Both the position numbers and the translations under genes were made by a program. A stretch of 64,000 nt of DNA from NCBI GenBank assembly GCA_016887485.1, contig CP069394.1:2232001-2296000 (forward strand), written 5' to 3'. Origin of the DNA: Chloroflexota bacterium (lineage in GTDB: Bacteria; Chloroflexota; Anaerolineae; Anaerolineales; Anaerolineaceae). This document shows positions 17,064 through 25,931 of this stretch, in pieces (position 1 is the first letter of the stretch; the number at the start of each line of letters is the position of its first letter). The notes beneath the pieces were generated by a model, which had not been told where the DNA came from, ran no database searches, and saw only the letters and a list, made by a program, of their open reading frames with translations.

Positions 17064-18218
17064 ATGAAAAAATTTAAATTATTGGTTTGGTCAATACTTT
17101 TACTGCTGATCTTTGGCTTGCCTCAGGCGGCGGTTCAGGCCCAAAGCGAAGTGGAGGATGACTCCTGGATGCCACTTTGTCTGCCGGGCATGCCTAATGA
17201 CGGCACTTGTTTGTTCTATGGCCCTGCTCAGACGGTGGCGGAGATGGAAGCGGAGGGCTTTCCTTACCCGATGACTGAATTGCCGGCCGCCTCGCCTTCA
17301 TCTGATCTGGGCATTTTGCCGGTCTATGTCGCCAAGATCAACCTGGCTGCCGATGAACCGGCTTATACCTACGCCTCAGCGGAAGACGCCGCGGCGGGAA
17401 GGAACCCAATCGGACAAATCGAGACCGGCTCGCTTCGTTACATCAGCTATATCAACCGGGTGGATATTAACGGGAATCCCTATCTGCAGACGACCACCGG
17501 CACCTGGCTGCGGGCTGCACCAGCGGCTTATACGAACTTTCAGGGACTGTTGTTTTATGATAATCCCAGCAATGACTTTGGTTGGGTGGTGGATCGGACT
17601 CCGTCCTACACGGAACCCTCGATCAATGCGCCGGTCAGCGGGAATGAATACGTGCAGATGGACCTGATCCAGGTTTTTAACAGCACAGAAGCCCAAGGGC
17701 TGACCTGGTATGAGATCGCGCCGGATGAGTGGGTGAACAGCCTGAAAGCCCGGGTGGTGCATTTTGACCCCACCCGCCCGGAAGGCGTTCAGGGGGATCG
17801 CTGGATTGAGATCAATTTGTTCCAGCAGACCATGAGCGTGTATGAAGATGGTGACCTTGTATTCGCCACGCTGGTCGCCAGTGGTTTGGACCCTTTCTTT
17901 ACGCGTCCGGGTGTTTTCCAGATTTATGAAAAGAAGCCTTTGGAAACGATGAGCGGCGCGTTTGAAGCCAATCGATCGGATTATTACTATCTAGAAGATG
18001 TTCCCTGGACGATGTATTATGACGAATCCCGTGCTTTACACGCCACCTATTGGCACACCAACCTGGGTTATACGCAGTCTCACGGCTGCGTGAACCTGGC
18101 GCCTGGAGATGCCAACTGGCTGTTCCAATGGGCGGAGGTCGGTGACTACGTTTGGGTGCATGACCCAAGCGGGAACACCCCCGAAGACCCTAATTATTAC
18201 GGCCCCGGTGCGCCGTAG
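17064..18218 (+). CDS. Secreted L,D-transpeptidase (YkuD domain)
   Basis: A 384-residue exported enzyme that makes 3-3 cross-links in peptidoglycan or attaches proteins to it. The signal peptide (KLLVWSILLLLIFGLPQAAVQAQ) is likely cut after about residue 27. The N-terminal half is a beta-rich region without a motif I can name, possibly SH3-like. The YkuD catalytic domain starts near RWIEINLFQQTMSVYEDG and ends with the active-site motif HTNLGYTQSHGCVNL, with the nucleophile Cys342. Ribosome-binding site GAGGAA. It is followed by a terminator. Confidence 0.92.
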   Translation: MKKFKLLVWSILLLLIFGLPQAAVQAQSEVEDDSWMPLCLPGMPNDGTCLFYGPAQTVAEMEAEGFPYPMTELPAASPSSDLGILPVYVAKINLAADEPAYTYASAEDAAAGRNPIGQIETGSLRYISYINRVDINGNPYLQTTTGTWLRAAPAAYTNFQGLLFYDNPSNDFGWVVDRTPSYTEPSINAPVSGNEYVQMDLIQVFNSTEAQGLTWYEIAPDEWVNSLKARVVHFDPTRPEGVQGDRWIEINLFQQTMSVYEDGDLVFATLVASGLDPFFTRPGVFQIYEKKPLETMSGAFEANRSDYYYLEDVPWTMYYDESRALHATYWHTNLGYTQSHGCVNLAPGDANWLFQWAEVGDYVWVHDPSGNTPEDPNYYGPGAP

Positions 18219-18238
18219 AATGATTGGATAAAATCAAA

Positions 18239-18262
18239 CCCCTGATAGTTCAGGGGCTTTTT
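18239..18262 (+). terminator. Terminator of the L,D-transpeptidase gene
   Basis: Perfect 7-bp stem CCCCTGA / TCAGGGG, loop TAGT, then CTTTTT. Confidence 0.82.
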
Positions 18263-18302
18263 GTTTGGAAAAAAGTAGTTGGTAAAAAACCCCTTTCCCA
18301 AT

Positions 18303-18407
18303 CCTTCCCCTCGAGAGGGGAAGGGTGCCGAAGGCGGGATGGGGTTAGAAGTAGGGGAGCCTCTCTGTGGGCTCCCTTATTCTTTGGGCGGCCACAGAGG
18401 GCCGCCC
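18303..18407. repeat. Cluster of GC-rich hairpins, probable dispersed intergenic repeat
   Basis: Three back-to-back inverted repeats in a non-coding gap: a 22-bp palindrome CCTTCCCCTCGA... at 18303-18324, GGGAGCC / GGCTCCC at 18355-18376 and GGGCGGCC / GGCCGCCC at 18386-18407. No gene is seen here. The structure looks like REP/BIME-type intergenic repeats; a genome-wide copy count would be needed to prove it. Confidence 0.45.
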
Positions 18408-18452
18408 CTACAATATTTTGGATTGGGCGAAGGGAAGGGGATTAAATATAAT

Positions 18453-18474
18453 GAGCCGTGGCACACCACGGCTC
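18453..18474 (-). terminator. Terminator of the glycerol operon
   Basis: Perfect 9-bp stem GAGCCGTGG / CCACGGCTC, loop of four, followed on the minus strand by ATTATATTTAAT. It lies 34 bp past the DUF1667 stop. Confidence 0.65.
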
Positions 18475-18508
18475 TATGTCTTTGGCGTAAATGGTCTTGC
18501 TCTATCCC

Positions 18509-18880
18509 CTACGCCGCCACCTTCGGCATATCCCGGCTGGCGACGACGTCAATTCCGGTACCGAGAGCATTGGGCAGTACGACCTGGTTGATCTTCACCG
18601 GCGCGGGAATTTCCACATTGCGCAGCGCCCGGGCCAGATCGGGGATCAGGTGCTTGGGGAAGGCCTTTTTGGTGTAGACGGGCACCAGGGGGTGCAATCC
18701 ACCATCCACCCGTACGGTGGAGGCTACCATCCGGCGGGGGTCCTGCAGTTCACAGATCGCATATTCCTCGCCGCGTTTGCAGCCATCCAGAACTTCCAGC
18801 ACCTGCTTGCCTTCGTGCTTAACCCGCAAGGTGCAGCCTTTGGGGCAGGTCACGCAAATGATTTCACTGATCTCAGCCAT
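18509..18880 (-). CDS. DUF1667 protein linked to glycerol-3-phosphate oxidation
   Basis: A 123-residue cytoplasmic protein of the DUF1667 family. The N-terminus carries IICVTCPKGCTLRV and later LDGCKRGEEYAICEL, so four or five conserved Cys could bind an iron-sulfur cluster or zinc. The family is regularly found next to anaerobic glycerol-3-phosphate dehydrogenase genes, and here it is the last gene of that operon, 35 bp after the GlpB-like gene. It may be the electron-transfer partner replacing GlpC, but this is inference. Confidence 0.85.
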   Translation of the reverse strand: MAEISEIICVTCPKGCTLRVKHEGKQVLEVLDGCKRGEEYAICELQDPRRMVASTVRVDGGLHPLVPVYTKKAFPKHLIPDLARALRNVEIPAPVKINQVVLPNALGTGIDVVASRDMPKVAA

Positions 18881-18915
18881 GTTTCAGTTCCTTTGATCTA
18901 CAAATAAAACCCGGC

Positions 18916-20190
18916 TCAACGTTTGCGAACGTTGACGGTTAGCGAGGTTGCTCTTTGAACGGCTTCATAAGCCTTTGGTTGGATCGCCAGGGTGATGATC
19001 TCACCGGGGCGGGCATAGGGCTCGCCTTTCTTGGTGACCACTTCACCGTTCTGGTCTTCCACGGTCACCAGGACGCGTTCTTCCATCGGGGTGATGGCAC
19101 GCATCTGCAGGCGGACCTGTTCTTCTGCCAGGTGGTTCTTATCAAGCTTGTGGGGTACCACATAGCGGATGTTTTCACCCGCTTTGAGTGGAATTTCCTC
19201 ACCGGTTTCCAGCTTTTCGGCCAGGGCAAACTGCGCCGCGCCTTTGCCGGCAGTTGAACCGGCTTCGGTCACCCAGTCCACCAGATCATAGACCTGCACA
19301 ACATTCCCCGCTGCAAAGATGCCGGGCACATTGGTCATAAATCGGTCATCCACATAGGGACCATTGGTGATCGGGTCCAGCAGCACACCGGCCTTCTTGG
19401 ATAGCTCGTTCTCGGGGATCAGGCCGACCGAGAGCAGAAGGGTGTCGCAGGGGATGATCTCCTTGGTGCCTGGGACGGGCTGCCACTTTTCATCCACCGT
19501 GACGGCCTCAATCGCTTCCACTCGGTCACGGCCGATGATTCGGTTGACTGTGCGGTGTTTTTGGAGAGTGATGCCGTAATCCAGCAGACACTGGACGTAG
19601 TTGCGGGTCAGGCCGGTAAGGTAGGGCATGATTTCCAACACGCGTTCCACCTGTGCGCCTTCAATCGTCAGGCGGCGGGCCATAATCATGCCGATATCGC
19701 CGGAGCCGAGGATCACGAACTTATTGCCCGGCATGTGCCCTTCCACGTTAACGAAGCGCTGGGCGGTACCGGCGGTGTAGACCCCGGCGGGGCGGGCCCC
19801 CGGCAGCATGATCTGGGCCCGGGTGCGTTCCCGGCAGCCCATTGCCAGGACGATCGCTTTGGCCTGAAGGTCCAGATAGCCCAGGTCTTTGTTGATGGCG
19901 AAGATTTCCCGTTGGGGGGAGATATCCAGCACCATTGTATCCATCAGGGTTTCCACCCCGTGGGCTTTAACTTTATCAATGTAATATTGGGCGTAGGTTG
20001 GGCCGGGCATATCTTCATTGAAGAGCTGCAGCCCGAAGCCGTTGTGGATGCATTGCAGTAGAATGCCGCCCAATTCGACGTCCCGTTCGATGATCAGGAC
20101 ATCATCCGCGCCGTTTTCTTTGGCTGCGATGGCGGCCGCCAGACCGCCGGGACCACTACCGATGACGATGACATCATAGTTGGTTTTCAT
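18916..20190 (-). CDS. GlpB-like FAD/NAD(P)-dependent oxidoreductase
   Basis: A 424-residue flavoprotein with an N-terminal dinucleotide-binding motif VIVIGSGPGGLAAAIAA, an active-site-like segment GGILLQCIHNGFGL and a second nucleotide-binding motif FVILGSGDIGMIMARRL. It resembles the NAD(FAD)-dependent dehydrogenases that accompany a GlpA-like protein and DUF1667 in anaerobes. Its start overlaps the stop of the GlpA-like gene by four bases (ATGA). The partner order GlpK, GlpA-like, this gene, DUF1667 suggests a complex passing electrons from glycerol-3-phosphate to NAD(P) or a carrier. It is not a close match to E. coli GlpB, so no symbol is given. Confidence 0.85.
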   Translation of the reverse strand: MKTNYDVIVIGSGPGGLAAAIAAKENGADDVLIIERDVELGGILLQCIHNGFGLQLFNEDMPGPTYAQYYIDKVKAHGVETLMDTMVLDISPQREIFAINKDLGYLDLQAKAIVLAMGCRERTRAQIMLPGARPAGVYTAGTAQRFVNVEGHMPGNKFVILGSGDIGMIMARRLTIEGAQVERVLEIMPYLTGLTRNYVQCLLDYGITLQKHRTVNRIIGRDRVEAIEAVTVDEKWQPVPGTKEIIPCDTLLLSVGLIPENELSKKAGVLLDPITNGPYVDDRFMTNVPGIFAAGNVVQVYDLVDWVTEAGSTAGKGAAQFALAEKLETGEEIPLKAGENIRYVVPHKLDKNHLAEEQVRLQMRAITPMEERVLVTVEDQNGEVVTKKGEPYARPGEIITLAIQPKAYEAVQRATSLTVNVRKR

Positions 20191-21704
20191 ATCAGGTCCT
20201 CCACGACGATGTGATCCTGTTGGACGTCTTTGGTGCGCCGGTAGAGCAGCGGTGAGCCATCGCCTTTCTTGGTGACCTCTTCCGGGGCGATCCCCAGCTC
20301 TTCAGAGAGGATATGGACAACACGGGGCATGTCGAAACCACCCTGACAGCGTCCGGTTCCCAGCCAGGTGCGCCGTTTGATGGCGTCATAGGTTGTGGCG
20401 GGAATCGGGGAATGGATGGCGGCCAGGATTTCGCCTTCGGTGACCATCTCACAGCGGCAGACGATCCGCCCATAGGCGGGTTCTTTGGCAATCAAATCCG
20501 CCTGCTGGTGTTTATCCATGTGCCGGAAGACCGGCGGGGCCTCACGAATGGGGTTCCAATCCGGTTTCTCGATTAGGTCTTCGCCAGCCGCCTTGAGCAG
20601 CTCGATCACCTTGATGGCGATCGCGGGGGAGGCGGTGAAACCGGGGGATTCGATCCCACCCAGGTTCACCAGGCCTTTGACTTCCTCCGGGATCTCGATG
20701 ATGAAGTCCTGGTTGTAATCAATTTCCGGGTTGGGCGAGGGGGCATTGCCCGTGGCCCGCAGCCCGGCGAATTCAGCGATGATGTGCTTGCGGTTCACGC
20801 TGGGAACCAGTTTCTTCCCACCGGACCAGATCTCCTCGACACCTTCGCGGGTCATGTCCTTATCGGTCTTATCTTCAACGAAGTTGGCATTGGGGCCAAT
20901 GATCACATTGCCGTGCAGGGTGGAGGCCACCAAAATGCCCTTGCCTTTGTTGGAAGGGGCGGGGAAGAGGATCGTGTTTTGTGTTAACTGGAATTCAACT
21001 TTATCGAGGATCAGATATTCACCCCGGCGAGGATGGATCACGAAATCGGGCCTGACGCCGGCTTTGTGCATCACCTCATCGGCATACAGCCCGGCGGCAT
21101 TGACCACCCAGCGGCTTTCAAAGTCGCCCTGGTTGGTGCGGATGCCGGTGATGGTGTTCCCGTCCATCAGGAAATCTTCAAAGGCTGTGTTGAGCATCAC
21201 TGTAACGCCGTTCATCACCGCGTTCTCGGCCACAGCTACGGTGGCTGTGAGGGGGTCGCTGATCCCGCCGGTGGGTGCCCAGAGGGCGCCAATGGCATCC
21301 GGCCGGATGAGGGGTTCACGACGGCGCATTTCTTCACCGGAGATGATTTCCAAACCTGGGACGCCGTTTTCCTTACCGCGTTCCAGCAGGATATTCAGCA
21401 TCGTCATGTCTTCATCACTGACGGCGACCACATAATCGCCACAGCGTTCGTAGGGGATTCCGAGCTCCTCGGAGACCTGGGGCCACATCTCAACTCCCAT
21501 GACGTTTGTGAGCGCTTTATTAGAACCAGGCAAGGCGTCATAACCGGCATGAACGGCCGCGGAGTTGGCAGAGCTGGTGCCCATGCCCACATCGCTGTCT
21601 TTGTCGATCAACAAGATATCAAGTTTATATTTGGATAGAAAACGTGCCACCATGCTGCCGACAATTCCCGCACCAATGATGATGACGTCGTAAGATTGAG
21701 CCAT
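20187..21704 (-). CDS. glpA: GlpA-like anaerobic glycerol-3-phosphate dehydrogenase with BFD-type [2Fe-2S] domain
   Basis: A 505-residue FAD enzyme that oxidises glycerol-3-phosphate to dihydroxyacetone phosphate. It has an N-terminal FAD motif VIIIGAGIVGSMVARFL, a DAO-type substrate domain, and a C-terminal BFD-like [2Fe-2S] domain with Cys residues in GRIVCRCEMV and LGTGRCQGGFDMPRV. The ATG at 21704 (MAQSYD) is preceded by CGGAGG; a longer frame reaching 21734 has no such site. It follows the glycerol kinase gene after 180 bp, where a TATAAT (minus strand, 21754-21749) may give it a separate promoter. Confidence 0.9.
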   Translation of the reverse strand: MAQSYDVIIIGAGIVGSMVARFLSKYKLDILLIDKDSDVGMGTSSANSAAVHAGYDALPGSNKALTNVMGVEMWPQVSEELGIPYERCGDYVVAVSDEDMTMLNILLERGKENGVPGLEIISGEEMRRREPLIRPDAIGALWAPTGGISDPLTATVAVAENAVMNGVTVMLNTAFEDFLMDGNTITGIRTNQGDFESRWVVNAAGLYADEVMHKAGVRPDFVIHPRRGEYLILDKVEFQLTQNTILFPAPSNKGKGILVASTLHGNVIIGPNANFVEDKTDKDMTREGVEEIWSGGKKLVPSVNRKHIIAEFAGLRATGNAPSPNPEIDYNQDFIIEIPEEVKGLVNLGGIESPGFTASPAIAIKVIELLKAAGEDLIEKPDWNPIREAPPVFRHMDKHQQADLIAKEPAYGRIVCRCEMVTEGEILAAIHSPIPATTYDAIKRRTWLGTGRCQGGFDMPRVVHILSEELGIAPEEVTKKGDGSPLLYRRTKDVQQDHIVVEDLI

Positions 21705-21884
21705 CCAAGCCTCCGTCGTGAAAATTATTACCATATAGGCAACAAAATATTATACCTGTGATTGCCTGGGTCGAATGGCTCACAGTTTTTCTCTATTGAT
21801 TATCCGGTCAGGGCAGTAGAAATAAATGGGCTTTTGTCCTCATCCTGAATGTCATAAGTCTTAATGTCCCGGTGCAGGTTGAAG

Positions 21885-23396
21885 TTATTCACCTTCCACC
21901 CAATTGAAAGTCCGGCTGACGGCCTTCTTCCATTCCCGATATTTGGCATCAAACAGGGGGCTTTTGGGGTCAGGTTCCCAGGTTTTGTCCTTGATCCAGT
22001 TGGCGCGCATCTCGTCTTTGTTCTTCCAGAATTTCACGGCCAACCCTGCGGCGTAGGCCGCGCCAAGGGCCGTGGTTTCGGCGACTTTGGGCCGGATGAC
22101 CGGTACCTTAAGCACATCCGCCTGGATCTGCATCAGCAGGTCGTTGGCCACCATTCCGCCATCCACTTTGAGGATGGTCAGATCCACTCCAGAGTCAATT
22201 TTCATCACATCGAGCACTTCCCGGGTCTGGAAAGCAGTTGCTTCCAGCGTGGCCCGGGCAATATGCCCCCGATTGACGAAGCGGGTCATGCCAACGATGG
22301 CGCCGCGGGCATCGGAGCGCCAATAGGGGGCGAAAAGGCCGGAAAAGGCGGGCACAAAGTAGATTCCACCGTTGTCCTCAACGGTTTTCGCCAGTGTTTC
22401 CACATCGGAGGATTTTTGGATCAGGCCAAGGTTGTCACGCAGCCACTGAACAAGCGCCCCGGTGATCGCAATGGAACCTTCCAGGGCATAGACGGGTTTC
22501 TCGCCCTCAAAATGGTAGCAAAGGGTTGTTAATAAGCCGTTCTTGGAGAAAACCAACTCATCACCGGTGTTGAGGATCGTGAAACAGCCGGTACCGTAAG
22601 TGTTTTTAGCCTCACCAGGATTAAAGCAGGTCTGTCCAACTGTTGCGGCCTGCTGATCGCCCAAATCGCCGGACACCGGGATCGCACCGCCAAAGGGGCC
22701 GTTCTCTTTGGTCATGCCATAAATTTGAGATGATGGCCGAATTTCCGGGAGCATTTGCATCGGGATGCCCATGATCTGACAAATTTCCTCATCCCAGCGC
22801 AAAGTTTTGAGATCCATGAGCATCGTTCGGCTGGCGTTGGTCACATCGGTGATGTGCAGGCCGCCATCCACACCACCGGTCAGGTTCCAGATGACCCAGG
22901 TGTCGATATTGCCGAAGATTGCTCTGCCCTGCTCCGCTGCTTCACGAACGCCCTCAACATTATCCAGGATCCAGCGGATTTTTGGCCCGGAGAAATAGGT
23001 TGCCAGCGGCAGCCCCACCCGCTCCTGAAAGCGGTTATTACCGATCGCTCCGGCAAATTCCGCACAGATTTTACTGGTTCGGGTATCCTGCCAGACAATC
23101 GCGTTGTAGTAGGGTTGGCCGGTTTCCCGATCCCAGACAATGGTGGTTTCTCTTTGGTTGGTGACGCCCACCGCTGCAATATCGCAGGCTTTGGCGTTGG
23201 CTTTGGTCATCGCACCCTGGATGACGTCATGACAGCGATCCCAGATCTCAATCGGGTTATGTTCCACCCAGCCCGGTTTGGGAAAGATCTGTTCATGTTC
23301 CAATTGGTGGGTGCTGACAATTTCGCCGCTGTGGTTGAATAAGATACACCGCGTACTGGTTGTCCCCTGGTCAATGGAGGCTACGTATTTATTCAT
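21885..23396 (-). CDS. glpK: Glycerol kinase
   Basis: A 503-residue cytoplasmic FGGY-family kinase that phosphorylates glycerol to glycerol-3-phosphate. The N-terminus [20 protein letters not shown] carries the phosphate-binding loop, [20 protein letters not shown] is the conserved glycerol-kinase segment, and [11 protein letters not shown] and [12 protein letters not shown] are the second phosphate and adenosine motifs. The length is exactly usual. It is the first gene of the glycerol module; a TATAAT on the minus strand at 23452-23447 is a candidate promoter element. No glycerol facilitator gene is seen nearby. Confidence 0.97.
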   Translation of the reverse strand: MNKYVASIDQGTTSTRCILFNHSGEIVSTHQLEHEQIFPKPGWVEHNPIEIWDRCHDVIQGAMTKANAKACDIAAVGVTNQRETTIVWDRETGQPYYNAIVWQDTRTSKICAEFAGAIGNNRFQERVGLPLATYFSGPKIRWILDNVEGVREAAEQGRAIFGNIDTWVIWNLTGGVDGGLHITDVTNASRTMLMDLKTLRWDEEICQIMGIPMQMLPEIRPSSQIYGMTKENGPFGGAIPVSGDLGDQQAATVGQTCFNPGEAKNTYGTGCFTILNTGDELVFSKNGLLTTLCYHFEGEKPVYALEGSIAITGALVQWLRDNLGLIQKSSDVETLAKTVEDNGGIYFVPAFSGLFAPYWRSDARGAIVGMTRFVNRGHIARATLEATAFQTREVLDVMKIDSGVDLTILKVDGGMVANDLLMQIQADVLKVPVIRPKVAETTALGAAYAAGLAVKFWKNKDEMRANWIKDKTWEPDPKSPLFDAKYREWKKAVSRTFNWVEGE

Positions 23397-23514
23397 GCTG
23401 GTTCCCTTATAAGGTTCGAGGCTAGATGTGTGTTGATTTATCCCCTATTATAAGGGTAGTCCGGGAGAGCAAATGATCTATTTTTGATTGGAAGATGGGT
23501 TTTTGGGTGAAAGA

Positions 23515-24255
23515 TCAGGGCGCCAGGGTGAGCGGGAGGCTGTCCAGAACGATATTGGCTGTATGGCTATCCATCGTCTGCCGGATGATAAGGCGCACAT
23601 CACGGACCGTGCTGATGAAGCCATAGTTGATGGTGATCTCAAAGGCGATGGTTTCGCCGGGTTGATCAACGGCGAGTTGGGCGGAGCCGATCTGGCCGCC
23701 ACTGTCAGAGATCAATTCAAAGGTGACCGGTCGATCGGTGACTGGTGTGAGGGTGCCCTGAACGACGAACTGGCCGCCGCTGATGGAGGCGTTGGGTTCC
23801 GGCGAGCTGATTTCCAGCCACTGACCCGATACTGGGTTGGGCTGCACCTGAACCTCGCCGCTGTCATCCAGAACAACCAGCACGGAGCGTTCGGCTAATG
23901 GGCGGTGATATTCATCCTGGGTGGCGAGGGTCAGCAACCCTTCCAGCCCTGGATAGGGGATTTCGAACAGGATTTGGGAGTCCAGATTGATTTCTTCACC
24001 ATTGACGGCATCCACCCGGATCAGTTGCCTCGAGAGGACGCGATCAAAATTATCGGTCAGTGTGATCCTGAGCAGGTTATCTGCCCCAGGCCGAACGACA
24101 GCAGAGACCAGGATCGGTGATGCAACGGTGGAACCTTCACCCGGGGAGAGGATGGTCATGGAGGGAGAGGGCGCGGCGAATGACGCCCGCGGTAGAAGCA
24201 GGGACAAACTGAGGATGATTAGGAGGGCAAATGTGCTACGATGTTTCAAGAGCAT
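23515..24255 (-). CDS. Secreted protein with Ig-like beta-sandwich domains
   Basis: A 246-residue exported protein of unknown function. A signal peptide (LLIILSLSLLLPRASFA) is followed by two beta-rich repeats: one starting MTILSPGEGSTVASPILVSA and one starting LEISSPEPNASISGGQFVVQ. Both have the 'SP-x-x-x-x-x-S/V' opening of Gmad2/Ig-like domains of bacterial surface proteins. No catalytic motif, lipobox or anchor is seen. It stands alone and is probably an extracellular accessory protein. Confidence 0.7.
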   Translation of the reverse strand: MLLKHRSTFALLIILSLSLLLPRASFAAPSPSMTILSPGEGSTVASPILVSAVVRPGADNLLRITLTDNFDRVLSRQLIRVDAVNGEEINLDSQILFEIPYPGLEGLLTLATQDEYHRPLAERSVLVVLDDSGEVQVQPNPVSGQWLEISSPEPNASISGGQFVVQGTLTPVTDRPVTFELISDSGGQIGSAQLAVDQPGETIAFEITINYGFISTVRDVRLIIRQTMDSHTANIVLDSLPLTLAP

Positions 24256-24314
24256 GAGGTTATTATACAGAGCGATGGTTTAATCACAGTAAAGGATAGG
24301 GGCTAAAATCAAGA

Positions 24315-24343
24315 ACAGAGGCGACCCATGAGGTCGCCTCTGT
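24315..24343 (-). terminator. Terminator of the PGDH-like/M32 unit
   Basis: Perfect 12-bp stem ACAGAGGCGACC / GGTCGCCTCTGT, loop CATGA, with a modest TTCTTGATTTT on the minus strand. Confidence 0.75.
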
Positions 24344-24363
24344 GGTTAAACAATCGAGGCCGG

Positions 24364-25884
24364 TTAGAGATCGTAGATCTCGCCGTACTTGGTCTTGAGG
24401 TAGTTAATATAGGGTTCCGGGGTGATCTTGCTGCCGGTCGCCATGACCATCAATTCCTGCGGTTCATACTTCGAGCCGTATTGATGGATGTGTTCCCGCA
24501 TCCAACCTAGGATGGTATCGAATTTACCCTGAGCGATCTCATCCGGGATGTTGGGGTTTTCTTCCAGCATCTTATCCCAAAGCTGAACGGAAGCCAGGTT
24601 ACCAAGGGCATAGGTTGGGAAGTAGCCGATCATCCCACCGGACCAGTGCACGTCCTGCAGGACGCCTTCACCATCATTCTTCGGAGTGATACCGAGATAG
24701 TCCTGCATCTTGGCGTTCCAAATATCAGGCAGGTCGGCGACCTGGATGGTGCCTTCCATCAGGCCCATTTCAATTTCGAGACGCAGCATAACATGCATGT
24801 TGTAGGTTGCTTCGTCAGCTTCGACCCGGACCATTGAAGGTTCCACCTTGTTGATGCCGCGATAGAAGTCGTTCATTGAGACATTACCGAGAATCTCAGG
24901 GAAGAGCATCTGGGCACTCGGGTAGAAGTAGGTCCAGAATTCTTTGCTGCGGCCGACCAGGTTTTCCCACAGACGGGATTGGGATTCATGGATAGCAAGT
25001 GAGGCTGGCCCGCTGAGGGGGTGCCGGTTGTATTTGCCGGAGACGCCTTGCTCATACATGGCATGCCCGGCTTCGTGCATTGTGCTGAAGAGGGCCGATC
25101 CACCGTCGTCATCCAGATAGCGGGTGGTGATGCGCACATCGCCCTGACCGAATCCGGTGGTGAAGGGGTGGGCTGTGGTGTCCAGACGGCCCCGATTCCA
25201 GTCATAACCAAAGCGGGTGATCACATGGCGGCCGAGGAGTGCCTGATATTCTGCCTTATAATCCTGCTTGATGAAGGAATTATCGGGGGGTTCCTTTTCG
25301 GCGATTGCCTTGAGAAGTTCCACCTGTTGGGGGCGCAATTTGTTGAAGATTTCCTTGACATCTGCGGTCTTCATGCCTGGCTCAAAATCGTCCAGCAGGG
25401 CATCGTAGATGTTGTCATAGGGCTGGAAGAGCTTGGCATATTCGATGCGCAGATCAACGATCTTTTGTAGATAGGGCTGGAAGAGGGTGAAGTCGGATTT
25501 GGTTCGGGCTTCCACCCAGGCTTCGTGCGCGCCGGTGGTCACTTTGATAAATTCCATCAGCAGGGGCAGCGGAACCTTGGTTTGCTTTTCGTAGGCTTTC
25601 TTGAACACTTTGACCGAACGGGCTTCGTCGGTATCAGCAGTCAGGTCACCTACTTCGGCTTCCAGATCGGCGAGCAGCTTACCCACCTCATCGGAGGTGA
25701 ATTTCTCGTGCATGAGCCGGCCGATCAGCGAGGATTGCTGGCCGCGTTCTTCAGAGCCGCCGCGGGGCATGTAGACCTGTTGGTCCCATCCCATCAGGGC
25801 CGTGATATGGCCGAGGTCTTCCATTTCAGCGGCCAGGTCAACCAGTTGCTGCATTTTTTCAGAGTATTTTGATTTTTCAGTCAT
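24364..25884 (-). CDS. M32 family metallocarboxypeptidase (carboxypeptidase Taq)
   Basis: A 506-residue cytoplasmic zinc carboxypeptidase removing C-terminal residues from peptides. The zinc motif HEAGH (in STMHEAGHAMYEQG) lies near residue 270, followed by an ESQSRLWENLVGRS helix that contributes the third ligand Glu. Other family marks are ITALMGWDQQVYMPRGG near the N-terminus (the DWD region) and WSGGMIGYFPTYALGN and DVHWSGG near the C-terminus. Length is normal. It follows the dehydrogenase gene by 47 bp and both probably share one transcript. Confidence 0.95.
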   Translation of the reverse strand: MTEKSKYSEKMQQLVDLAAEMEDLGHITALMGWDQQVYMPRGGSEERGQQSSLIGRLMHEKFTSDEVGKLLADLEAEVGDLTADTDEARSVKVFKKAYEKQTKVPLPLLMEFIKVTTGAHEAWVEARTKSDFTLFQPYLQKIVDLRIEYAKLFQPYDNIYDALLDDFEPGMKTADVKEIFNKLRPQQVELLKAIAEKEPPDNSFIKQDYKAEYQALLGRHVITRFGYDWNRGRLDTTAHPFTTGFGQGDVRITTRYLDDDGGSALFSTMHEAGHAMYEQGVSGKYNRHPLSGPASLAIHESQSRLWENLVGRSKEFWTYFYPSAQMLFPEILGNVSMNDFYRGINKVEPSMVRVEADEATYNMHVMLRLEIEMGLMEGTIQVADLPDIWNAKMQDYLGITPKNDGEGVLQDVHWSGGMIGYFPTYALGNLASVQLWDKMLEENPNIPDEIAQGKFDTILGWMREHIHQYGSKYEPQELMVMATGSKITPEPYINYLKTKYGEIYDL

Positions 25885-25931
25885 TGGCTATCCTTGTAAA
25901 TTAGTTTAATTGAGCGCGGTTGTCGTGTTAA

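Noticed and set aside
20731-21435. Plus-strand frame of 234 codons, among several overlapping ones
   Set aside because: Antisense shadow of the GlpA-like gene.
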